Assembly: GCA_003153055.1 (NCBI GenBank)
Contig: PMBV01000448.1
Coordinates: 1-16,131 of the forward strand
Origin: Myxococcales bacterium
GTDB taxonomy: Bacteria; Myxococcota; Myxococcia; Myxococcales; Myxococcaceae
Direction of reading: 5' to 3'
DNA: 16,131 nt
Part shown: piece after piece, positions 8,874 through 16,131 of the stretch
How the letters are laid out: every line of letters starts with the position of its first letter
How positions within the stretch are numbered: the stretch's first letter is position 1
Made by a program: the position numbers and the translations under genes
Notes under the pieces: generated by a model
The model's database searches: none
What the model was told of the DNA's origin: nothing
The model's input: the letters and a program-made list of their open reading frames with translations, nothing else

Positions 8874-9067
8874 CTCGCTCTGCTCCCTCTGCCCAAGACC
8901 CACTCTACCGGGGCCGGAGGGAGACCGAACGTCTTCGAGGCACTTCGGGCCACCTCTGCCTTGATTACTGCGAGCCCGTCGACGGGTTCCAGGGTTGCAT
9001 ATGGTGTTGGCTTTCGCTGGGGGGGCGCATCAAGGCGTGAGCTCGTGGTTGGCGCGTTTCGGGCGCG
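8874..9067. other. Spacer between the yqeY-like gene and the broken rhuM gene
   Basis: These 194 nt must carry the promoter of the minus-strand yqeY-like gene unless it is read from further upstream. A CATATG at 8998-9003 is the only A/T-rich hexamer. I see no paired -35 element and no coding sequence. Confidence 0.4.
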
Positions 9068-9870
9068 TCATGCCTTCTTCCTCCTCTTGACCCGCGGCAG
9101 AACCGGCTTCTTGAGCTGCTTCGCCACCTTCTCGAACGCGGCGTCGATGCCGCGAGGCTGGGTGTCGATGAGTGTGCGGTACCGCGCATACTCCTGCTCG
9201 GCCTTCGTCTTGGCGGCCTCGGCTGAGATGGTCCCCGCGTGCTCGAGTACCATCCGGCCCGAGACCTTGAGGAACTCGTCGAGCTTCGTGAGCCAGTCCT
9301 GCATGGTCATTGGCCCGCGCTCGAAAGCCTGCAGCTCAGCGTACTCGATGTACAGGCTGACGATGCGATTCAAGACCTGCAGCTCGGCTTCCGTGAGGTA
9401 GTTCTTCGCGATCGCGGCGTCCTCCTTTCGCACGAGGCCGCCAGGGCGCGTGCTCCGTATGCCCATGTAGGGCTTGGTCCCGTCGGCCCGCTCGTGGATG
9501 ACAGGCGCGCCGTCGCCCACTGCCGGAACTGTGTGCCGCGAAGGCTACGAACGCGGAAGCCGACGGCGAGGATCGCGTCGAGGTTGTAGTGCTCGATGTC
9601 GCGCGAAACCTCGCGCACTCCCTCTGTTCGAACTATCCGGAATTTCCGGATAGTTGCCTCTCGGCTCAGCTCGCCCTCGTCGAAGAGGTTCACGAGGTGC
9701 TCGTTGATCGTCCGAACATCCTTCTGGAACAACTCGGAGATCTGGGCTTGGGCGAGCCAAAGCGTCTCGCCCTCGAAGCGGCACTCGAGGCGCGTTCGCC
9801 CGTCCTCGGTCTGATAGAGGAGGAGCTCAGAGGCCGCCTTGGAAGCGTCGCCGGTGCGTCCTGGGTTCAT
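9068..9870 (-). pseudogene. RhuM-family gene broken by internal deletion and frameshift
   Basis: Two pieces in different frames belong to one RhuM-family (Virulence_RhuM) protein. The N-terminal piece, from the ATG at 9870 to about 9505, carries LLLYQTEDG, LAQAQISELFQKD, NEHLVNLFDEGEL and RDIEHYNLDAILAVGFRVRS, ending RGTQFRQWATARL. The C-terminal piece, from about 9505 to the stop at 9068, starts VIHERADGTKPYMGI and continues AAIAKNYLTEAELQVLNRIV to a basic tail. Compared with the usual layout, roughly 80-85 residues between these points are missing and the frame shifts. Translation from the ATG would run out of frame and stop at 9370, giving a 166-residue truncated product. RhuM was named from a Salmonella pathogenicity island, and relatives often sit near restriction-modification genes; its biochemical role is unknown. 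Confidence 0.85.
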
Positions 9871-9888
9871 GGCCGTCGATCGTATAGA

Positions 9889-9903
9889 AGGCGAGCTTCG
9901 CCT
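9889..9903. promoter_or_regulatory. Inverted repeat upstream of the rhuM-family gene
   Basis: AGGCGA-GCT-TCGCCT is a perfect 6-bp inverted repeat 19 nt upstream of the minus-strand ATG at 9870. A TATACG hexamer on the minus strand lies between the repeat and the ATG. It could be an operator over the rhuM promoter, or chance. Confidence 0.25.
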
Positions 9904-10003
9904 GCCACGGCGTGCTGGAGGCTCTCCAGGCCCGGCCTCGACTCGGGGGGGCTCGGGTATTCCCGCTGGTGTGTCACGCCGGGAGACCCTTAAGAAGCTC
10001 TCC

Positions 10004-13000
10004 ATGCGCCAGCTTCGTGTCGTGGTTGTGGGAGGCCTCCTGCTCCTCGGGGCTGCCGGCTGCGTTCGCCGTGCCGGGAATCCCCTCTGGGTCCTCGACG
10101 GAGCGGCTCGCTCGGTCGCCAACGGCTCGGCCGACGCCATCGAGCGCTCCCTCGCGGGGTTCCGTGCACTCCTGGTCGACGGCGACGCCGCCAAGGCCCG
10201 CGAGCTCTTCGAGGCGTCACTCACCCAGGCGCCCGGCGAGCCCTGGGCCCTGTATGGGAAGATGACGCTGGCGACCCAGGCGGCCCACCCGGAGCGAGCC
10301 CTCGCCGCCGCCCTCGAGCTCCTCGAACACCCCACGAGCCACCCCCTCAAGGTCGTCGCGGCCCGGCTGGCCCTCGACCTCGCCGGTCAGGCCAGCGCCT
10401 TCGACGCGGCCATCACGCTCCACGCTCCGCGCATCTTGGCGACGGAGCTGCCGGCCGACGCCGCGCACCTCTTCCGCGCGGCCCTGATGAACGTGCACCT
10501 CGGAGCCGGCGACTCGGCGGCTCAGGCCACGGTCCTCGCCGACATGGGCATTCCCACCGTGGGGACGCTGGTGGGGCCCTTCTCTGCCTGGCACCAGTTG
10601 TCGATGGCCGAGGTGACGACGGTGGAGAAGACCGGGAGCCTCGACGGGCCGGCCGCTGGTCCCTTCGGCCCATTGGTGCCCCGGGCGCTGCGCTTCGCCG
10701 ACGGCCGCTTTGCCCTCTCGGGAGAGCCGGCCTCGGGCGACGTCTACCTCCTCGCCGTCGACGTGCAGGTGCCTGAGGCGACGACGTGGGTGCTGCGGAC
10801 CGTGACGTCGATGGACCACGTGGCCGTCATCGACGGCACCCGAGTCCTCTCGCGCCTGGGGTGGCAGCGGCCGGTCCCCACGTTGACGACGCAGGCGCTC
10901 AAGCTGACCCAGGGCACGCACCGCCTCGTGCTCCGCATGGCTCGGGGCACCCAAGCGGGCCACTTCACCGTGGCGCTCCACCGCCTCGACGGGCAGCCCG
11001 CGCGGCTGACCTTCACGCCTGCTCGCGGGCCGGCGCAGCGGTGGACCGGCGTCGACCTGGTCGAGGGCTCCGGCCTGTTCGCCTCGGCCGACGCCCTCAT
11101 GCGCGCCCTCGAGCCGTCGGCAGGTGAGGCGCTGGCTCGAGTCGTCGCCGCTCGCGATGCTCTGGGCCGCGACGCCGATGGAGCCGCCACGCTGTTGGCT
11201 GGGTTGCCGACCCTCGACACGCCCACCGTGGCGCTCCTTCGCGCCGACGCCGCGCTCCAGAATCACCTGGTGCCCACCCGGGTCGGTCGCGGCCGGGCCA
11301 ATCGTGAGCTGGAATTGGCGCTCTCCAAAGACAAACATCTCGTGGCCGCGCAGCTCGCCGCCGCCCGCCTGGCCCTCGACGACGACCGGCCCCTCGATGC
11401 GCTGGAGCAGGTGAAGGTGGCTCGAGGAATGGATCCAACTCCGGGCGCCCCGGTGTACGCCTTGGAGGCACGGGTCCAGCTCGCCCTGGGGCTCGACGCC
11501 GCCGCTGCCGGCACCGCGGCTCAGGCGACCCAGGCCGTGGCCGGGTACTGCGACGCCGCCCTCCTCCAGTACGACGTGGCCCGCCGCCGTGACGCCATCG
11601 CCGACTCCGATGCCTTGTTGGCCCGGGCCGCCCACTGCAGTGGCGCCCTGACCCGCGCCGCGGAACACGACCGTTCCAGGGGCCGCGCCGAAGAAGCGCA
11701 GAAGGCCTACGCCGCGCTCCTCGAGCAAGACGAGAGCCAGACGGCCGCCGCCATTTCACTCTCGGGGCTCCTCGCGGCTCGCCGACACTACGACGAGGCC
11801 GTCGAGGTGCTGACCCGCATGCGGGCGATGTGGCCGAGGAGCACCCCGGTTCTCAAGGCGCTGGGCGATATTCTCGAGCAGGCCTCCAGGCCGGCCGAGG
11901 CGCTCACGGTCCGGGAAGCGGCCCTGGCGCTCGAGGGCAGCGACTTGAACCTGCGCCGCCAGGTGGAGCGGGCCAAGACCGGCAAGGAGCTGCTCGACGA
12001 GGAGGCCATCTCCACCGAGGAGGGCGTGGCGTCCTACCAAGCGGCTCAGGGCTCCGAGGATGCCACCAGCAGCTTCGTCCTCGACTTCGCCGCCATCCGC
12101 GCCTACCCCGACGGCTCGATGGTGGACCGAATCCACGTCATCCAGAAGGCCCTCGACCAGCAGGGGGTTCAAGAGGTGGCCGAGGTGCAGATTCCCCAGG
12201 ACGCCGTGGTGCTGAAGTTGCGCACGTTGAAGGCCGATGGACGCCGCCTCGAGCCTGAGTCCATCGAGGGCAAAGATGGCGTTTCGCTCCCCGGGGTGCA
12301 GGTCGGAGACATGGTGGAGTACGAGTACCTCCTGGCGCACCCGACCCGCGGCCCCGGACAACCTGGCTTTACCGCCGCCAACTTCTATTTCCAAATCGCG
12401 AGGCAGCCCAACGCGCGAAGCACGTACATCGTCAAGGCACCCAAGGGCACCGGGCTCAAGGTCGACGCCCACAACGTCAAGGCTCCAGCGCCCAAGGGAG
12501 AGGGCGACCTCGAGGTCTTTCGCCATGAGGAGCGCCAGGTGCCTCCGTACATCCCCGAGCCGAGCGGGCCGCCGTCGGGCAATGAGTGGCTCCCCTTCGT
12601 CGCGGTGGGCGCGGGCCAGGAGGGCAGCGAGGGCGTGTTCCGAGTCTACGCCGACTCCTACCTGGATCGCGGCGTCGTCACCGGCGAGGTCGAGCGCTTC
12701 GCCACTATCGCCGCCGGGACGAGCACCGGCCTCGAGCGGATCCGCGCAGTCTACGCCGCGGTGATGGAGAAGCTCTCGGGTCGTGACGCGGGGCTGACGG
12801 TGTCGGCGGCGGCCAGCGTGGCGCAGGATCGCGGGAGCCGCACCTGGCTGCTCTACTCGGCGCTCCGGGCCCTCGGCGTCGACGCCCGGCTCGCGGCGGT
12901 GCGCACCTTCACCGCCGACCCAGCGCCCTACGTCTTCCCCAGCGAGGGCCTGTACAACTACGTCTGCGTCTTCGTGCGCCTGGCCGACGGCGCGCCCCTG

Positions 13001-13801
13001 TGGCTCGACCCGCTGGTGCGCTACGCCCCCTTTGGCGAGCTGCCCGAGGTCGCCACCGGTGGGCGGGAGGCGTGGCTGTTACCCGAACCTGGCCGGCCTG
13101 CCGAGCGCCTCTCCACGCCCAAAGCGAGCACCGCCGTCACCAAGGACGTTCGCCTGACGATGTCCCTGTCGGAGGACGGCCAGTTGAGCGGCGACGGCGT
13201 GGAGACGTACTCGGGCTTCGAGGCCGCTCAGCTCGCCGAGGCCCTGGAGTCGCTCTCGGCGGACCAACGCGAGCAAGCGCTCCAGTCGGCCCTCTCCCGG
13301 TACTTCGGCGGCGCAGACCTCTCGAACCTCAAGGTCGATGGCGAGCGTCGCGTCGGCGGAACGGCGGCTGTGTCGTACCACTTCGTCGCCAGCCGGTTCG
13401 CGCGGCCGGAGGGCCCTGGGCGCCTGGTGGCCGGAGCGCTCACCTTTCCCCATCTCTTGGGCCGTCGCTACCTCACCACCCCCACCCGCGTCACGCCGCT
13501 CTTCATCGAGGGCAGCGAGACGGGCCATGTCTCAGCCAGCCTCACCCTGCCGGCCGGGTGGCAGCTCGTCGACCCCTTGGGTTCCATCGAGCGCGATGGG
13601 CCTTCGGGCCACTACGCCCGCACCGAGCGCCAGGACCACGACGTGCTCTCCGTCACCGAGGACTTCCGGCTCTCCCAGTCACGCATCGGCCCGGCCCTCT
13701 ACGAGGCCTTCGCCCAGTTCGCCGGCGAGGTCGACCTGCTCCAGCAGCGAGAGGTCGTCTTCCAGAAGGACGCCAAGGCCGTTGTTTCAACTCGGTTGTA
13801 G
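10004..13801 (+). CDS. TPR and DUF3857 lipoprotein with a degenerate transglutaminase-like domain
   Basis: A 1265-residue exported lipoprotein. Residues 1-20 form a signal with a long hydrophobic run and lipobox AAGC (C20). About 40-680 is alanine/leucine-rich and helical, with TPR-like pairs (for example LEQDESQTAAAISLSGLLAA near 575). About 690-860 matches DUF3857 (FAAIRAYPDGSMVDRIHVIQ). About 909-1030 matches the transglutaminase-like core that commonly follows DUF3857. The catalytic cysteine position (usually GDCKD) reads GSRTW, the usual histidine (FNHV) reads YNYV at 984-987, and only the aspartate of LDP (D1002) remains, so protease or transglutaminase activity is unlikely. The rest is a beta-rich C-terminal domain. 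The ATG at 10004 is preferred over upstream in-frame starts because it places the signal peptide at the N-terminus. A MerC-type gene begins 47 nt downstream. Confidence 0.85.
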   Translation: MRQLRVVVVGGLLLLGAAGCVRRAGNPLWVLDGAARSVANGSADAIERSLAGFRALLVDGDAAKARELFEASLTQAPGEPWALYGKMTLATQAAHPERALAAALELLEHPTSHPLKVVAARLALDLAGQASAFDAAITLHAPRILATELPADAAHLFRAALMNVHLGAGDSAAQATVLADMGIPTVGTLVGPFSAWHQLSMAEVTTVEKTGSLDGPAAGPFGPLVPRALRFADGRFALSGEPASGDVYLLAVDVQVPEATTWVLRTVTSMDHVAVIDGTRVLSRLGWQRPVPTLTTQALKLTQGTHRLVLRMARGTQAGHFTVALHRLDGQPARLTFTPARGPAQRWTGVDLVEGSGLFASADALMRALEPSAGEALARVVAARDALGRDADGAATLLAGLPTLDTPTVALLRADAALQNHLVPTRVGRGRANRELELALSKDKHLVAAQLAAARLALDDDRPLDALEQVKVARGMDPTPGAPVYALEARVQLALGLDAAAAGTAAQATQAVAGYCDAALLQYDVARRRDAIADSDALLARAAHCSGALTRAAEHDRSRGRAEEAQKAYAALLEQDESQTAAAISLSGLLAARRHYDEAVEVLTRMRAMWPRSTPVLKALGDILEQASRPAEALTVREAALALEGSDLNLRRQVERAKTGKELLDEEAISTEEGVASYQAAQGSEDATSSFVLDFAAIRAYPDGSMVDRIHVIQKALDQQGVQEVAEVQIPQDAVVLKLRTLKADGRRLEPESIEGKDGVSLPGVQVGDMVEYEYLLAHPTRGPGQPGFTAANFYFQIARQPNARSTYIVKAPKGTGLKVDAHNVKAPAPKGEGDLEVFRHEERQVPPYIPEPSGPPSGNEWLPFVAVGAGQEGSEGVFRVYADSYLDRGVVTGEVERFATIAAGTSTGLERIRAVYAAVMEKLSGRDAGLTVSAAASVAQDRGSRTWLLYSALRALGVDARLAAVRTFTADPAPYVFPSEGLYNYVCVFVRLADGAPLWLDPLVRYAPFGELPEVATGGREAWLLPEPGRPAERLSTPKASTAVTKDVRLTMSLSEDGQLSGDGVETYSGFEAAQLAEALESLSADQREQALQSALSRYFGGADLSNLKVDGERRVGGTAAVSYHFVASRFARPEGPGRLVAGALTFPHLLGRRYLTTPTRVTPLFIEGSETGHVSASLTLPAGWQLVDPLGSIERDGPSGHYARTERQDHDVLSVTEDFRLSQSRIGPALYEAFAQFAGEVDLLQQREVVFQKDAKAVVSTRL

Positions 13802-13848
13802 CAACGTCACACTTGCGAAAAGGCCGACCGGCGGCTAACCGTGAGTCG

Positions 13849-14250
13849 GTGTCCGCCCCCGCTTCGACGACCACAGAGCACGCCCACGAGCCATCAGATG
13901 TCGTGGGCGAGGTGTTGTCGGCGGTGTGCGCGGTGCACTGCGTGGCCACGCCGCTGGTGCTGACACTCTTGCCCGCGGCCGGCTCGGTGCTGGGCGGGGC
14001 GCACCCGGTGCTCTTCTTCTTCGTGGTGGTGGTGGCGGCGTGGGCCTTCGTGCGGGGCTACCGGTGCCACCGTCGGCTCGTTGTGCCGGCGCTGGCGCTG
14101 ACGGGCATCGCCCTGTTGGGGTTCGCCGCCTTCGTGCTCCACGGAGAGTTGCTGGCCGACACGGCCGTCAGCCTGGTCGGGGCGGGGTTCATGATGGCGG
14201 CGCACGCGAGGAACCGGGCCCTGCTTCGCTCGTCTCACCACCACGCATGA
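13849..14250 (+). CDS. MerC-family membrane protein
   Basis: A 133-residue inner-membrane protein with four hydrophobic segments (about 22-42, 53-68, 77-97 and 101-118). The first segment carries CAVHCVATPL (C27, C31), the CxxxC-type signature of MerC domain proteins; in mercury-resistance operons MerC moves Hg(II) across the inner membrane. No other mer gene is nearby, so the substrate is unknown. Histidines are enriched at both ends (EHAHE near the N-terminus, HHH near the C-terminus), which may add metal contacts. A GTG at 13849 is the best start found, but no strong ribosome binding site precedes it; a TTG near 13813 and a GTG at 13903 are alternatives. The stop overlaps the next gene's start (ATGA, 14247-14250), so translation is probably coupled. 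Confidence 0.75.
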   Translation: MSAPASTTTEHAHEPSDVVGEVLSAVCAVHCVATPLVLTLLPAAGSVLGGAHPVLFFFVVVVAAWAFVRGYRCHRRLVVPALALTGIALLGFAAFVLHGELLADTAVSLVGAGFMMAAHARNRALLRSSHHHA

Positions 14251-14462
14251 AGAAGCGGCGGGACCCGATCCAAGGGCTCCCCGACGTGCGTGACGGGCTG
14301 ACCCGGGTCGAGCGCGTGGTGTTGGCGACGCTGGCGACGCTGCAGGCCGAGCGAGGAGGCCGTTTCGTGCCCACCGTCGAGCTCTGGGGCCGGGTGGCCG
14401 AGCAGCTCGATTTGAGCCAAGATGAGCTCCAGCGCATCCTCCTGCGCCTCAAGGGCCGATGA
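14247..14462 (+). CDS. Small protein of unknown function in the merC operon
   Basis: A 71-residue, highly charged cytoplasmic protein beginning MKKRRDPIQGLPDVRDG. After the basic start it appears helical (VERVVLATLATLQAER, then TVELWGRVAEQLDLSQDELQ, then RILLRLKGR), which could form a small winged-helix or other helical bundle. No domain is recognised. Both ends are locked to neighbours by ATGA overlaps, 14247-14250 with the merC-type gene and 14459-14462 with the oxidoreductase gene. This is the main evidence that it is real. A regulatory or assembly role for its neighbours is possible but unsupported. Confidence 0.7.
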   Translation: MKKRRDPIQGLPDVRDGLTRVERVVLATLATLQAERGGRFVPTVELWGRVAEQLDLSQDELQRILLRLKGR

Positions 14463-16108
14463 GCTTCCTCACCCCCTCGCGACGCGACGTGCTGGCTGCC
14501 TTTCTGGGCTCGGCGGCCCTGGCATCGTGCCGAAAGCGCTCCACCCACCTCGAGGCGCCGCGGGTGAAGGGCGCATTCATCGACGACCTCCACCTCGTGG
14601 GACATCGCCTGCGCGAGCCCGGGCCGCTCCCTGCCTCACCGCTGGTCGAGCGGGTCGACGTGGCCATCGTGGGCGCGGGGGCGGCTGGGCTCTCGGCTGG
14701 GTGGCGGCTGGCGGGGGCGGGGTTCTCGAGCTTCCTGGTGCTCGAGACCGACGCTGAGCTCGGCGGCACGGCGAAGAGCGGGCGTGACGCCGTGACCGCC
14801 TTCCCCTGGGGAGCGCATTACCTCCCCGCGCCTCTCACCGTGAACGGCCCGGTGCCGCGGCTCCTCGGCGAGCTGGGGGTTCTCATCGGCGTCGACCCGT
14901 CGGGGCGGCCGGCGTTCGCCGAGGAGGCGCTGGTCCGCGAGCCCGAGGAGCGGCTGTTCTACCGGGGCCGCTGGTACGAGGGTCTGTACCTCCGTGCCGG
15001 CGCGTCGGCGGAGGACCTCTCGCAGCTCGAACGCTTCGAGGCCCTCTGCCAGGTCCTCGCCGCCGCCGTCGATGGCCGAGGGAGAAAGGCCTTCGCCGTG
15101 CCCCTCGAGACGGGGAGCGACGACGCCGAGTGGACGAGCCTCGACACCCAGCCCATGGCCCAGTGGCTCGATGCGCAAGGCTTCACTTCGCCGCGGCTGA
15201 GGTGGCTGGTGGAGTACGCCTGTCGCGATGACTTCGGCTCGGGTCTCGCCACCACGTCGGCGTGGGCCGCGCTCTGGTACTTCTGTGCCCGGCAGTCGGG
15301 TGAGGAGCGCAACGACGGCTACCTCACCTGGCCCGAGGGAAACGCTCACCTCACGGCTCACCTGGCCGGCGCCATCGGTGAGGGGCGATTGAGACGGAGG
15401 ACACTCGTTCACAGCGTCTCTCGCTCGCCCTTTGGCTGGCGCCTCGACGGCCTCGACACGGTGACGTCGGCTCCGGTGAGCTTCGAGGCGAGGCAGGTGA
15501 TTCTCGCCACCCCTCGCTTCGTCGCCGCCCGTCTGGTGACGGAGTGGCGGGCCTCGCCGCCTCCCTTCGTCGCCGAGTTCACCACCAGCCCATGGGTCGT
15601 CGCCAACGTGCAGGTGTCCCGTCGCCCGGTGTCGCGGGGGGTGCCGCTGGCTTGGGACAACGTGGGCTACGACAGCAAGAGCCTGGGCTACGTGGTGGCG
15701 ACGCACCAGCGGCCCCGCGCCGAGGAGTCAGGCCCGACGGTGCTGACCTGGTACTACCCGTTGGTTGGGCCCAAGCCGCGGGAGGAACGCGAACGGCTGC
15801 TGGCGACGACGTGGGAGGATTGGAGGAGCATCATCCTCGCCGACCTGTTGCCGGCCCATGTGAACCTCCACACGCTGGTGGAGCGCATCGACGTGCAGCG
15901 CTGGGGCCACGCGATGGTTCGGCCGACGCCCGGCTTCCTGTGGGGAAAGGCCCGCCGCGAGGCAGCAGCTCCGCTCGGGGGCTCACTGCACTTCGCTCAC
16001 TCGGACCTGGGGGGACTCGCCCTGTTCGAAGAGGCAAACTGGCACGGCGTGCGTGCCGCCGAGGCCGTGCTGAAGGGGCTCGGCTCGAGCACCATGAGCT
16101 GGCTGTAG
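14459..16108 (+). CDS. Tat-exported FAD-dependent oxidoreductase with lipobox
   Basis: A 549-residue flavoprotein. Residues 1-24 form a twin-arginine signal (SRRDVLAAFL, R8-R9) ending in lipobox LASC (C24), so it is probably exported folded and lipid-anchored. A Rossmann fold follows at 66-100: VDVAIVGAGAAG with GAGAAG at 72-77, and acidic E96 in VLETD, the usual ADP-ribose ligand, followed by GG at 101-102. The last 40 residues (HFAHSDLGGLALFEEANWHG...AAEAVL) match the C-terminal FAD-binding stretch of amine-oxidase-like flavoproteins. The substrate cannot be told. Translation is probably coupled to the 71-residue gene by an ATGA overlap. The remaining 23 nt of the window hold no visible feature. 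Confidence 0.85.
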   Translation: MSFLTPSRRDVLAAFLGSAALASCRKRSTHLEAPRVKGAFIDDLHLVGHRLREPGPLPASPLVERVDVAIVGAGAAGLSAGWRLAGAGFSSFLVLETDAELGGTAKSGRDAVTAFPWGAHYLPAPLTVNGPVPRLLGELGVLIGVDPSGRPAFAEEALVREPEERLFYRGRWYEGLYLRAGASAEDLSQLERFEALCQVLAAAVDGRGRKAFAVPLETGSDDAEWTSLDTQPMAQWLDAQGFTSPRLRWLVEYACRDDFGSGLATTSAWAALWYFCARQSGEERNDGYLTWPEGNAHLTAHLAGAIGEGRLRRRTLVHSVSRSPFGWRLDGLDTVTSAPVSFEARQVILATPRFVAARLVTEWRASPPPFVAEFTTSPWVVANVQVSRRPVSRGVPLAWDNVGYDSKSLGYVVATHQRPRAEESGPTVLTWYYPLVGPKPREERERLLATTWEDWRSIILADLLPAHVNLHTLVERIDVQRWGHAMVRPTPGFLWGKARREAAAPLGGSLHFAHSDLGGLALFEEANWHGVRAAEAVLKGLGSSTMSWL

Positions 16109-16131
16109 AGCGCCGAACAGGTTGCCCGACC

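Noticed and set aside
9839..10003. Upstream in-frame extension of the TPR/DUF3857 gene to the ATG at 9839
   Set aside because: It would bury the lipoprotein signal 55 residues into the protein and overlap the start of the rhuM-family gene.
10217..11728. 503-codon minus-strand ORF inside the TPR/DUF3857 gene
   Set aside because: It is antisense to a continuous lipoprotein gene, rich in G/R/E/H and without a motif. It is a codon-bias shadow.
14636..15706. 356-codon minus-strand ORF opposite the flavoprotein gene
   Set aside because: The plus strand carries the Tat signal, the GAGAAG motif and the FAD tail. The minus product is R/P/H-rich with no motif.

Overview
The window looks like a chromosomal segment of a high-GC member of the Myxococcota. 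This is inferred from the strongly G/C-biased third codon positions, the abundance of large secreted lipoproteins, an NtrC-type sigma-54 activator, MopE-type metal-binding motifs, and a TPR plus DUF3857 lipoprotein. No rRNA, tRNA, CRISPR array or complete insertion sequence is visible.

Left part (1-4191). After about 540 nt with no recognisable gene there is a minus-strand NtrC-family response regulator (542-1936). It is divergent from a plus-strand lipoprotein with two tandem DUF3494 (ice-binding-like) domains (2166-3623). The shared 229-nt spacer carries a degenerate -24/-12 (sigma-54-like) site and two CCATGG-centred palindromes, so the regulator may control the lipoprotein. A strong hairpin terminator follows the lipoprotein. 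The 568-nt gap after it holds a chain of very short ORFs joined by ATGA overlaps.

Middle part (4192-9870). A 1432-residue probable surface lipoprotein consists of a 16-unit EGF-like array, two MopE-type DxDxDG motifs and a C-terminal beta-propeller-like region. It is convergent with a short YqeY-like gene. A minus-strand rhuM-family gene follows, broken by an internal deletion and a frameshift.

Right part (10004-16108). A 1265-residue lipoprotein (TPR-like repeats, DUF3857, transglutaminase-like fold with an apparently lost active site) is followed by a tightly packed plus-strand set: a MerC-family membrane protein, a 71-residue protein of unknown function, and a Tat-exported FAD-dependent oxidoreductase with a lipobox. 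The last two junctions are ATGA overlaps, so these three genes are very probably co-translated.

The common theme is the cell envelope: four of the nine protein-coding loci encode exported, probably lipid-anchored proteins. The points most worth a second look are the EGF-array protein, the mini-ORF chain before it, the degenerate transglutaminase site and the MerC/71-aa/oxidoreductase operon.
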